From positions 2,853,501 through 2,917,500 of the forward strand of contig NC_134683.1 of NCBI RefSeq assembly GCF_024713945.1: a stretch of DNA of 64,000 bases, read 5' to 3'. Under the pieces are notes generated by a model. It did no database searches. It was not told where the DNA came from and was given only the letters and a program-made list of their open reading frames with translations. Position numbers and translations under genes: made by a program. This DNA comes from Dermatophagoides farinae (taxonomy: Eukaryota; Arthropoda; Arachnida; Sarcoptiformes; Pyroglyphidae). Positions within the stretch are counted from its first letter, which is position 1. Every line of letters starts with the position of its first letter. Below are positions 1 to 12,200 of this stretch, in pieces.

Positions 1-3000
1 AAAAAATCTGGTTTCATCCAGTTTTTTTTAATGAATTTATTATTATTTTTTTTCATCTTCACTATTCATCATTGTCATTTACAATTGTTTTTTTTTTTTG
101 GTTTTCGATTACATCCAAGAATCTATTGTTTATCGATTCGCGATGGTTTGCCATTATTATTTGATTGTTTTTAGCTATAGTTCATTACGATCATCATCAT
201 CATCAGCAAAAAAAAAATAACGATTATTGATTTCCAAAAAAAAACAATAATAGTTTATCGATTGATTCCAATTGTTTTACATTCTGATTATGGTATAAAT
301 AACGATGATGATGGTGTCGATGATCCGTTTGTCGATTTAACCATGGACAGTTATAAACACTGTGTGTGTGTCTGTGTGTTTAAAAAAGATTTATCTTCAT
401 TCATTCGTGGTTTTGAACAATCGTTTGTTGTCAAATCGTGACCAATTTACACTGCATAAACTATATTTTTTTTCTCGTTGTTGTTGTTGTTGTTGTTGTT
501 GTTGTCTCATTCAATCATCATCATTTAACTGAAATAGATTGATTCTATTGTTGGATATTCGCCCAAAGTAACACAAGTAATAAAGTAAAAAAAAATGTGG
601 AAAAGAAAAAAAAACTATAACAATCCAACAATGATTTGTGCATCCGATAACACCTTTTTAGTGGACAACATGATTCGAAATAAAATAATTTGTGTGTGTG
701 TGTGTGTGTGTGTAGGCGGCAATAAACTCGTCGTCGTCGTCGTCGTCGTTTTGTCGATGAATTTTGGAAGATTTGGCCACCAAAAAATTAGGTTAGAAAA
801 TCATTTTATTGAAATTGATGATGATGATGATTGAAACAATTGTTGATTTATCTATTTATCTTATTATCTCATTGCTTGAATTTTTAAAATCATGGGCGCT
901 TTAAATCCTATGTTTTAGTTTCTATTGTTGTTGTTGTTGTTGTTTGATTCGTGTCAATTTTTATCATCATCATCATCATCAGAAGATCATGATAATTTTT
1001 CAAATAATTTTTAGAAGGCTAACTATCAACGACTTGTGTCTTGTCTGTCTATCTGTCTGTGTGTTTGTTTGATGGATTTTATCATTTTCAAAGTCAAATA
1101 CATTGGAATCGATCATTTTTTTTTTGCATCTTAAAATGTACTACTAAATGATTTTAGTTTGAATTGTCAACATTTATTTCCATCATCAACAACGATTAGA
1201 AATTGAAGACAAACAAATATGATAATCATTGCCATATCACAGCAATATAGATAGATTAATCTAATTGGAACATTTTGATGTAGTGAAATAAAAAAAATCG
1301 ATTCATCGTCCATCACTATCAAATTTTTTTTTTTTGGGAGTAGTTCGAAGTAGTTCTTCGACATACACACACAATCGATCTATCGATATTTTTTTGGTTT
1401 ATTTTTTTTTTTAGCTTTTTACACAATGCTTGTCACCATTCCGGAAATAAAAATCATTTTTTTGGCCACATTTTTTATCATGGAATTTATTAGTAACCAG
1501 ACAACACAATGTATGTATTCGATCATCATAAATTTAATTAGCTATTTTACATTTGAATCAAAGGTGGAGTTTGTGTTTGTTTTTTTTCATATTTCATTTT
1601 GTTTTCAATATAAATATGGAATGAATGAATTCAACGAAAAAAAAATTCGATGTCTATGGCCATGGTGGTTGTGGTGGTGATGATGATGGTGGTGGCCCAA
1701 ACTGGGATTGATGAATCATTTTTTTTTTGAAAATATCGCCTGTCGAGGCGGTGTTCGTGTGGAATACACACACACACACACACAATGAATTTGTATCAAT
1801 GGAAGAAGAAAAAAAAATTTTGGACGGATTGTGTGTGTGTGTCCATCAATTGTGGTTCAAACGGCGAAAAAAACTGTTGTTGAATTTTATTTTGTTTTTC
1901 CACTTTTTTTTCCTTTATTCATTCATTGTAGTCGTCATACTATGGGCGATGATGATGATCCAATGATCCACAATGATGGTATGAATGTGAAAAATAAAAA
2001 AAAGGTGGCGCGATTTATGGAATATATTATCATCCATCGTCTTCCTAAAAAGAAACACAGCCACACACACAGACACAACGAAAAAAAAAGAAATACAAAT
2101 ACAACGAAAAATCTGCTGGAAAAAAAGGTAGCTGTTTTTTTTATCGGTTGTTACTTCTTCTTCTTCTTCATCTTCGTTTTTTCGTTTATGTCAAATTCAA
2201 AATTAGGTCGATGATGAAGATGAAATGAGAAATATTCACACAACAACAACAAATAGAGAGAGAGTGAAAGAGAGAGAGAAAGTTTACCTTCAGGTGAATA
2301 AGAAAATCGAAATTTCAATAAAAAAAAATGATGTGTGTGTGTGTGTGTTTGATTGAAGTTTTTACCATTCTTTTTTTTGCTGTTGTTGTTGTCTCTTTCT
2401 ATTTCTTCTTCTTCTTTTTTTTGTTATTTTCATTTGTACTTGCATTTTTTTTTGTTCATTTCTCTAGATGTTTCATTTTCGGTTTTCCATCCATGTGTGT
2501 GTGTTTGTATCCAAAAAAAAAAAACACTTTTATTTGGATAGAGCCCAAAGATTCGTCAAATACCATACGCCACAGACAATAAACATATCAAAATTCAAAA
2601 TTCAAAATCAATTTGATTCAGTTTACGACAACGAAAAAAAAAATTTTTTTCTCGCTCTATTCAAAATTGCACGTGTTTGATTGTGAATCATTTTAAAATC
2701 TAAATCAATCGGTCTGTTTAGTTTTTTCTTTCATTTAACAACAACAACAACAACAACAACAAACAAACAAACATCTTATCATTCGGTTCATTTTCTTCCA
2801 CAACCAAGTGATCAATCATTGACTAAACTAAAAATTTCCATATTGTTCATTCATTCATTTGAATTCACATTAATTACACGTGTTTGTTTGTTTGTTTGTT
2901 TGTTTCAAGTTCCGTTCAAATAATAAAAGAAAATATACAAAATTAGGCGATGGCTGTGGCGTTGTCCGCCCAATTTTTCAACCATTTGTGTGTGTGTGCG

Positions 3001-3288
3001 CGTGATAATTGAATGTGATTTTTTTTATTACATGTGCCAATAATAATTTATCACCGATTACCGATATCAACCGATTCAAGCATTCAATCAACCGATACCG
3101 ATTGTTTATAATTTTTAATTGAAAATTAGAGCAGAAAACAATAATAAAAAAAAAATTTTCATCACGAAATTCGTGGTTTCTTTCACACACACACACACAC
3201 ACACACAACCACACACACGCATACACACAGCAAACAATATTCCAAGAACCACCAGAGAAAAAAAAACGACGAAAAACGACGAAAAAAA
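1..3288. other. Gene-free AT-rich stretch, simple repeats; likely upstream region of the chitinase gene
   Basis: I see no convincing coding exon on either strand. The open frames here are short and made of low-complexity residues. The sequence holds many microsatellites: TTG runs near 480-505, TG near 690-712, TCG near 731-750, CA near 1766-1784, ACA near 2742-2764 and TTTG near 2883-2907. If the first chitinase exon at 3289 is right, this stretch contains that gene's promoter and 5' UTR, but I cannot place a start site. Confidence 0.6.
3184..3232. repeat. CA-rich microsatellite
   Basis: A near-perfect run of CA dinucleotides, continuing as degenerate CA-rich sequence, lies about 60 bp before the proposed first chitinase exon. 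It would fall in that gene's 5' UTR or proximal promoter. Confidence 0.85.
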
Positions 3289-6200
3289 ATGTCACCATCA
3301 ACGGTAATTCACTATAAAATTTTTTTCTTTGCTCAATGTTCCAATTTCTATTTGCAATTTTTCAAAGAAAAATATTTGTATTTTGATTTATGGAATGATT
3401 CAGAGAAATGAAAAAACAAAATTTTTGTTTTCAATTTTTTCTCTCTCACATCAATACCGGTCAGTAGTTGGTCAATGTTTTAACCAAAAAAAAAAAACAT
3501 AGACAAAAAAAAACTAGCCATAAAAAAATACCGGTCCATTTTTGATTTACTGGTCCATTGTTTTTTTTTCTTCTTCTTCTTCTTCAACCGAATTGATTTG
3601 AATCATCATTGGTTGCTGTTGCTGTTGTCTATACCAAAAATAGACCAAAATTGAAATTGATGTTTTTTTTTGCAGTTGAAAATGTAATTTTCCCATCATC
3701 ATGTTGATGACTGAAGGGGGGAGGAAATATATGATTGTTTGTGCAATTCAAGCATATTGTCTTGTATATTAAAAAGAAAAAAATCACGGATATTCCGCCA
3801 ATATCTGATTATTAATTTGAGCAGGAACAACAACAACAAAAAAAATCAGAAAGACAGAAAAATTGAAACCGGAATTACCGCGAAACGATAATGCTTTCCA
3901 CACAATTTTTCATTCATTTGTCTATTATCCGATATATATATTATATGAGTGTTGTCAATGACGATAATTTTAAAATTTGAATTTTTTCTCTCATTTTTTA
4001 ATTTGAAAATGACATGAATGAATGAATGAAAATTGAATTGAATTGAATTGAATATATGTAAAATGATCATTCATTTTATTCGTTATTTCTTTTTCTTTCT
4101 TTTTTTCGAGTAATTTAGTGACTTTGATAAATTTCAAACCACAAACACATAATCACCTACCGGAAACAAACTATTTCCATATTCTATTTGAATGTAAAAA
4201 AATTTTGAATGATGATTGATTGCATATAATAACTAATAAAAAAAAATTGTCAATCCCTTAAATAATAACCATAAGTATCATATTTGATATTTGATATCAT
4301 AAGATTTTTTGGCTATTTTGATCCTGATGATGATGATGATGATACTATAATGACAATTTAATGTAGATCATCACGATTATGATGATGATGATGATGATCA
4401 CCGACGTAGGAAATGTGGCTATATACATACAGTAGCCGTATTAGTAGCGACACGTTATAATAAAATCCACATTAATAGAACATTGGATTAAAAAAAAGAT
4501 TGATCACGATTATAATAATAATAATAATCGTTCGGGGGGTTATATCCGCCTTTTATCCTCAGGCTCAATATGTGTCTGTATGGCTGCTGTATGCTGTATA
4601 TAAATATTACAACTGCTGGCTATAATTATGAATCTGTCTACTCGAAATTGATTTTCACCCATCATAATGATAATCATAATTTTTTTTTTCATCATCATTT
4701 TGGCCACAAAACCCAATCTACTCGGCTTAGAGATTATTTGACATTTTCCACCTTACATTTTATTTTCAGAAATGAAAATCGAATCTTTGGATATAGATAA
4801 TTTGAGTTCTACTTGAATTAAATTTGATATAGTTATCAATTATGCTACCGCCATTTTGTGATAATAATAATAATAAATAAATCGAATTAAAGTTGCAGAG
4901 ATGAATGAAAAAAACAGTTTGAGCCAGCAACAGGTGTTATAAAAAAAAAATTTTCAGTTTCATGTTTGCCGATTTCAATTTTTTTTCCATTTCACTATCT
5001 ATCTCTCTATTTTATTGCCATGCAAAAAAAATGATTCAATTTGTTGCCATTCATTTGATGATTTGTCAGTTTTGTTGGAATTTTTTTTTTATTTCGTGTC
5101 TTCCGATGATATCTCTTTTGTCTCTCGTTCTTTCTCTTTCATTGATTGGAACAGTGAAATGAAAAATAAATTCAATCAATCCCGATGATCATCGTTATTT
5201 TTAGGCATAGAAAGATGGAAAAAAAATTTACAAAAGATGTGTTTTGTATGGTAATTTCAATGTTTTTTTTTTTTGAAATCTTTTTTTGATTTTCAATTAG
5301 AAAAAAAAAGATTTGTTTGTTTGTCTGTTCATCAATTAATTCAATTAATTAATATGTTTTCCATCAGATTAAATCGAATTCAATTTCAATATTGACGAAA
5401 TAAATAAACCTCAACTATATGAACATTATAATTAATTTATGATAAAATTTTGTAGATATTACAGCCTCTATAAGGTCAATTGATTTGTTTGTTTATTTGT
5501 TTATTTGTTGTTGTTGTTGTTGTTGTTGTTTTTGGTTGTTGATGCAAGAACAACAAATAAATAACAACAACAACAACAACAAACTGATCAATAATGTTGT
5601 CATTTAGTCATTCATATACCTGGAAGCATTTGACCCAGAAAAATCATAATATTAATTAGACATACACACGATCGTGACCACAATTGTTGGAAAACATTTG
5701 ATTTTTTTTCAACTAAATAAATTATCCTAACTTGTGACCCTTGTCCACTACTATTATGGCATCATTTAAACATCCAGTGGAAAAAAAATCAAAATTATAA
5801 TAATGTAAAACACACAGATGATAAAATGTTCATATGGTCATCATCAAACCAAAGTAAACCAAACCAGAGAAACGAGAGAAAAAAAAACATGAATATCATT
5901 TATTATTTGACATTTTTTTTGTCTACAATTATATAAATATTATTTATTTTTGTTTGTTAATTTCAATTTTTTTAAATAGAGAAGAAAAGTAGAAAGAGAA
6001 AAAGAAAAAAGTTCAAATCATAACGGTAAATGTCATCAATTTGTTTGTATGCAACAAGTGCCACCTGTTGTATGTATGTCTGTCTCTGTGTGTGTTTGTA
6101 TCGAATGGTTGTTGACATAACTATTGTGTCGAATATATTTTCGTAGATTTTAGAGAATCACATGTATTATATATACAGGTTATATTTGTGATTTAATTTG

Positions 6201-9200
6201 TAATGGGTAAAGGCCAATATCAACAATCATCAACAACATATATTGCTGTTGTTTGTTGACAGTAAACAAAACGAAAAAAAAAATGTTTGTTGTCATTGTT
6301 GTCAGCACACAAAAAAAAACAAATAAAGAAAAAAAAGAGAAGAAAAGTAAAACGACAACGATGATTGACAGTGGCGGTGGTGGTGCTGGTACCAAGACAA
6401 TATCACCCAAAAATAATTTCATTATATTGAAAAAAGAAGAAAGGCAAGATGATCATTAAACTTAACCTTGTTTTTTTTTGCGGCTACTACTACTATTGTT
6501 GTTGTTGTTGTTGTTGCCATCATCATTTTTCACATCGTCTCTTGACATTGTGTCACCAAATGATATAATGATGCCTTTGTTGTTGTTGTTGTTGCCGATG
6601 ATGATGATGATGAACATCAACCAAAATATTCGGATATGATAATTCCCAACAAAAAAAAGAGAGAGCAAAACACCCTGGCCTCAGGAAAAAAAAAATTTTC
6701 TTTTTTTTGGCCAAGAAAATCTTTTTTTTTTTTCTTTTCCATACATTAAATTCATCTATTTTTAGGCAATTTTATTGTGATAAATGCGAAAAATAAAAGA
6801 CCGAATTGTGGATTGAGCTGTAGTTTAACAGTATATTTATTCATTTCATTATGATGATGATGATGATGCTGAATGGAGTAAATAAAATCAAAAAAAAAAA
6901 AAAATTTCATTAGTGAATATTACAAGGGAAAATGTAAAAAAACACACACATACACATACACATACAGTTTGGACATCAGTTTTTTCTTCTTCATTCTCAA
7001 AATGATGATGAGCTTTGATATATGATGGACATTTTTGAATTTTTGTCATCAAATAGTCAAATTAGGCTACTGTGTTTAGAGATGGATAATATTCATTCAA
7101 AGATGATGATGATGAAGAAAAAGAATGATGACACAATAGAAATTGTCATCATCATCATCATTGTGAAAACAAAACATTTTTGAAAAGAGAAAAACATTGG
7201 AAAGTGGGTGAAATCATTTTAATATGAATGTATGATAATTGACCATTTTTTTCTGTGGAGATGTTTGTTTGTCATTTTAATTGTATCTCTATATCATTAT
7301 CGGTGTTGGAACATTTTTGGTTTTGGATTATTGAATGTCCATGAAATTGTTTCATTGATTTTTTTTTTGCCAACAAAACCACAATAAACATAACGGGTGA
7401 AAATAGCGGTTCAACTATTGTAATCCAATGTTTTTCCCATATTATTATTTATATCGAATGTTCTATATTTACAAATGATGATGATGATGATTGACAATCG
7501 ACATCGAATTTGAATGGAACACCACCATTATCGTTTGGCCATCAATCAAACATATGGATTCAAATCAAAAAGCAAGAAAAAAAAACAAACTCAATACGTT
7601 TACAATTTCAGGTAAAATAGAAACTTGCTAAATAAACAAACCGAACATCAATCAATCAATCGATCGTTTGATCGTTCGAATGTATCAATCCTGTTGAATT
7701 TTTGCAAGAAAAATCCTTTGTTATTGTCAATTTAATTCAAATTCAAATTTCATTTTTTTTTGTGTGTGTGTGTATACAAACATCATACACACAATAACAA
7801 TTACAATTCAAATTGATCAATTTTCTCAAGTTATATAACAACAACAACAATCTCCCAACACTTTTGAGATCGATTCTCTGAGATAATTTTGGCGTAAGTT
7901 TTGAGTTTTTTTTGTTGTTGTTGTTGTTGTAATATTTGTTTGCCTATTTATTTATTGCATTCAATTTTTTTCTCTTGTGTTCGGTGTGAAGAAAAAAATA
8001 TCAAAAACATATGGTAAACATTTGAATATGTTTTATTTCCCCCGACTATCATTCGAATAATAAACATCGATTGGGTTGTTGATGTTGGCCATCAATATGA
8101 CCATCATCATCACCAACTAACCGTTTTGTGGATGGGATGTATGTGATAAAAATGGAAACGAAAACGAAAACATAGACTTTCGCTATTTTCAAAATAATAA
8201 TCATCATAATAGTCTATAATACTCATTACATGTGATCATCGCATTCACTACCATCATCATCATCATCATCATATAGTTGACCATTTATGGTTGAGTTATT
8301 CACTCGAAATTCGAACATTGTGTTAACATATTCAATGAAATAATAATAAAAAAAAATCAATGCCTGCATGCCTGCCTACTAGGCATCATCATCATGATAA
8401 TCATATATCCTATTATATCTATTATCATTATTATGTATGATGATGATGATATGATTATGATTGTAAGATATATTTTATATGGAAAAAAAACATACATCCA
8501 ATTGTTGATCATTTTCATGACAAGATGCTAAAAAGATCATCATTTGTGATGTTTTTTTTTTGATAGATGGATATGAAAAAGAATAAGAAAAGAAAAATAA
8601 ATTAAATTGGATAATTCAATGTGATGATGATGATGATGATGAAAAAACAAGGATAATTATACGCAATTTATAATAGATCAATTGATTTGATTTGAACATT
8701 AGATTTAGCCTGTTGTTGATTTCGATGATAATATAATGATGACTAGATTATATAACTACAAAATAAATCCGATAATAGAAACAGCAAAAAAAAAAAAAAA
8801 AAAAAAGGTTCGAAAATGTAAAAATAGCCTCCGTTCGAATCTTATTTGTTGAAACATATTAACATGGTCAATTGTTTGTGTATCCTGTTAATTTTGAAAT
8901 TTTTTTTTTACAACACGTTTCATGCATTATAAATCATCATCATAAATATTCTTTTTGTGAAACAAAACAACAAAAAAAAACTTGATTTGTTTATCATCAT
9001 TCGTCTTTTGATGGGAATTATGAATGTTTGACCGCATAATACAAAATAGACAAATGATGATTCGGAATGTCGTCATTCTTTTTTTGTGTGTGTGTGTGTG
9101 GAACAATGATAATAATTTTCATATCATCATCACCATCATCATCATCATCATTGTTGTTGTTGTGAAATAAGACCAAGGAATAATAAATTTGAATCGGTCC

Positions 9201-12200
9201 GAATATATTAAACAACAACAAGGTTGTGTATACACAGTGTACAACCTTGTTGTTGGCTAAATTTTCATTTTTTCTTCTCGTATTCTCTCAATGTGCAGAA
9301 CCAATAAGTTTTATTTTATTATTATCATTATTCATGGCCAATGATGGTTATAAAAGGAATTTATTAGTATTAATAAATGGTATTGGACAATTTAATTAGT
9401 CTACAGTGACATTCATGTTCTAATGTGCATAATTTTTTTGCTTGTAAAATTTTTGTTTTTTTTTCATATTTTCAATGACCATGATGATGATGATGGTGGT
9501 GATCTATAATTTTTTTTATTGAAATAAGAAATTATCCCCCTATTGAGGGGCATGAAATAGAAAAAAAACCATTCAAAATATTTGCAAAAAACACGCGTTT
9601 CAAATCGATAATAAACATTTGATTCGATCGAAATCAGCAAATGTGCAGCATTTGAATTTTGATAAATAAATATCTGATGATGCATCATGATGATTTTGAA
9701 ATGTTTTTTTATTTCGTGTATGGATGCGCATCCACAATGTCCAAATCAGACATTGAATATAGTTGACTAGCCGTTTAATTTTTTTTTTCATTCGTTTTGT
9801 ATTTAACGTATACGTAAAGTTCAACAGAGAAATTGTTTATATTTCTACAATGTCCAGTTAATTAATATATATGATGATCATCATGTTTGATAATTTTGTT
9901 GTTGTTGTTGTTATTATTTCAACAACAACAGTGTTTTCTCATCAGATGTGGATAGATAGATAGATCATCGTCATCAACAAATGATTGACAATTATGTCAA
10001 GGTATTTTTTCATTTTTTTTTTTTGTAAATTTCTCGCTCATCATTCATTCATTCGGTAGTTTGTTTGTTTTTTTGTTTTGTTTTCGGTAATAATAATAAT
10101 AGTGATAATGATGAGATAAACCGAATATAATTTCAGCATCATTTTGTTTTCTTTTTTTTCACATTCAGTAAAAAAAAATTGTTCCATTTGGATCTTTGTT
10201 TTTTTGTTTTTGTTTTTCATTGTTCATTTTTTTTTCTCATTTGATAATTGCATAATAATTTCATCACTTTTAAAATGAAACAATTCATATTTCTTGCATT
10301 GCATTATGTGATCATGATTTGAATTCATTCACACACATTGTTCATACAGGAATTGTTTTTTCAAATTATTATTGTCATTTTTTTTCAAGTCAATGTGTCA
10401 AATTATAAGTGTTTAAAAAACAAAACGACAATTATATTATTATTATTGTCGGCTATATGCACTTGTGTTCGAAATTTTTTTTTGCCCGTCTGATTCCGTT
10501 ATTCATTAAATGATAAACATTGTTTCCGTATGAATGTCTAAAATTTTTTTTTCATTTTGTTTCCCATTTTTTTTCAGACATTGCCATTGGCAACGATCAT
10601 CACCATTATCGTATTGGCCATTTTTTTCAACATCCTACAATTATCATTGGCTATAGACAACAATGATGATGATGGACAACAAACAACATCGTCGTTGTCC
10701 AATACAAATGTACATAACATTACGAAACGATCATCATCATCATCATTATCATTATCGAATGATCAAAATGAAAATGTCAAATTAATCTGTTATTATTCCA
10801 ATTGGGCCATATATAGGCCTGGTGTGGCTCGTTTTACTCCACAAAATATTAATCCATTCTTATGTGTAAGTACAGCTTTACATGACAATTGTAATATGAA
10901 TGTGAATGTGAAAAAGATTAACGATCTAAATAAGATTTGATTTGATTCGATCAAAGACAATTCATACAATAATAATCAATCTTGTTCCAAAAAAAAAAAA
11001 AAATTTTTTGATTCATAAAACAATAATAATAATAATAATAAAATCCTCCCCCAACTTTTTTTTCGAATATTCCCTGACACACACAGACACATTTGATTTA
11101 TGCATTTGCTGGATTATCAAGTAAATATGAATTGAAAGCATTCGATCCATACAATGATATTAACCAAGGTATATATTTATATGAAAATTAAATTTCACCA
11201 CGTGCAAACTCAAACTCAAATTCAAATTTTTTTTTGTTTTTCTTTATTTAGGAAATTATAAAAAATTTGTTGGCCTTAAGAAATATAATAATCAATTGAA
11301 AACAATGATCGCTATTGGTGGATGGAATGAAGGATCGAAAAGATTTTCTAAATTAGTTGCCAATACTGATTTACGTTTTAATTTCATTAAAAGTGTGCTG
11401 AAATTTTTACGTGAACATGATTTCGATGGTATCGATTTTGATTGGGTATGACATTTTTTCATTTATTAGATCATAATTTATACAAATGTCATTTATTTAA
11501 AAAAAAAATTATCGTTTTTTTTCTCATTTACTCACTCTCACTCTCTCTCTCTGTGTATATGTCATAAAATCTATTTAGGAGTATCCAGCTTTCCGTGAAG
11601 GAAGTGCGCCCGAAGATAAGGAAGGATATGCTAAATTGATTCGAGTAAGTTGAAAATTATATATTGGATCTAAATAAATTATCTCTACCTGTGCTTGTTT
11701 GTGCGTCTGTTTGTGTCATCTTCATCAGGAAATCATTGACCACACACACACGCAAAATAATGTATCCAAATGATAATAATAATTTTCCATCTATCCAAAT
11801 AGGAATTACGTTTTGCATTCAACAATGAAAAAATACCTACAGGTAAAGAACGATTATTACTTAGTGTTGCTGTACCGGCTGGTCAAGATTATATTGATCA
11901 AGGATTCGATGTTCCTGTCATATCACAGTATGTGTGAAAAGAATTGTTTTTTTTTGTTGCATTAATTGATTCATTTTTTTTCGTATAGATATGCCGATTT
12001 TTTAAATGTACTTAGCTATGATTATCATACATCATTTGATCCAGAAACTGATCATCATGCACCATTGAATTCGAAACCCGATATTATTGATACCGAAGCA
12101 TTGAAATTGAATGCCGAATGGACAATCAATTATTATCTTAAATTGGGTGCACCACGTGAGAAATTAATTCTTGGTATACCTACTTATGGACGTTCGTTTA

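Noticed and set aside
595-2680. Open frames of 60-127 codons in the first 2.7 kb
   Set aside because: They translate TG, TCG and A/T runs into Cys/Val, Phe and Lys strings, show no domain or splice logic, and overlap each other in several frames.
2978-3301. Minus-strand 107-codon frame over the CA repeat
   Set aside because: Composition is driven by the CA/TG repeat and poly-A runs. The plus strand has a better explanation as the 5' end of the chitinase gene.
9961-10012. ATGTCAAG followed by GTATTT near 10 kb as first chitinase exon
   Set aside because: Its phase (two bases over) would put exon 2 out of frame with the signal helix and GH18 domain.
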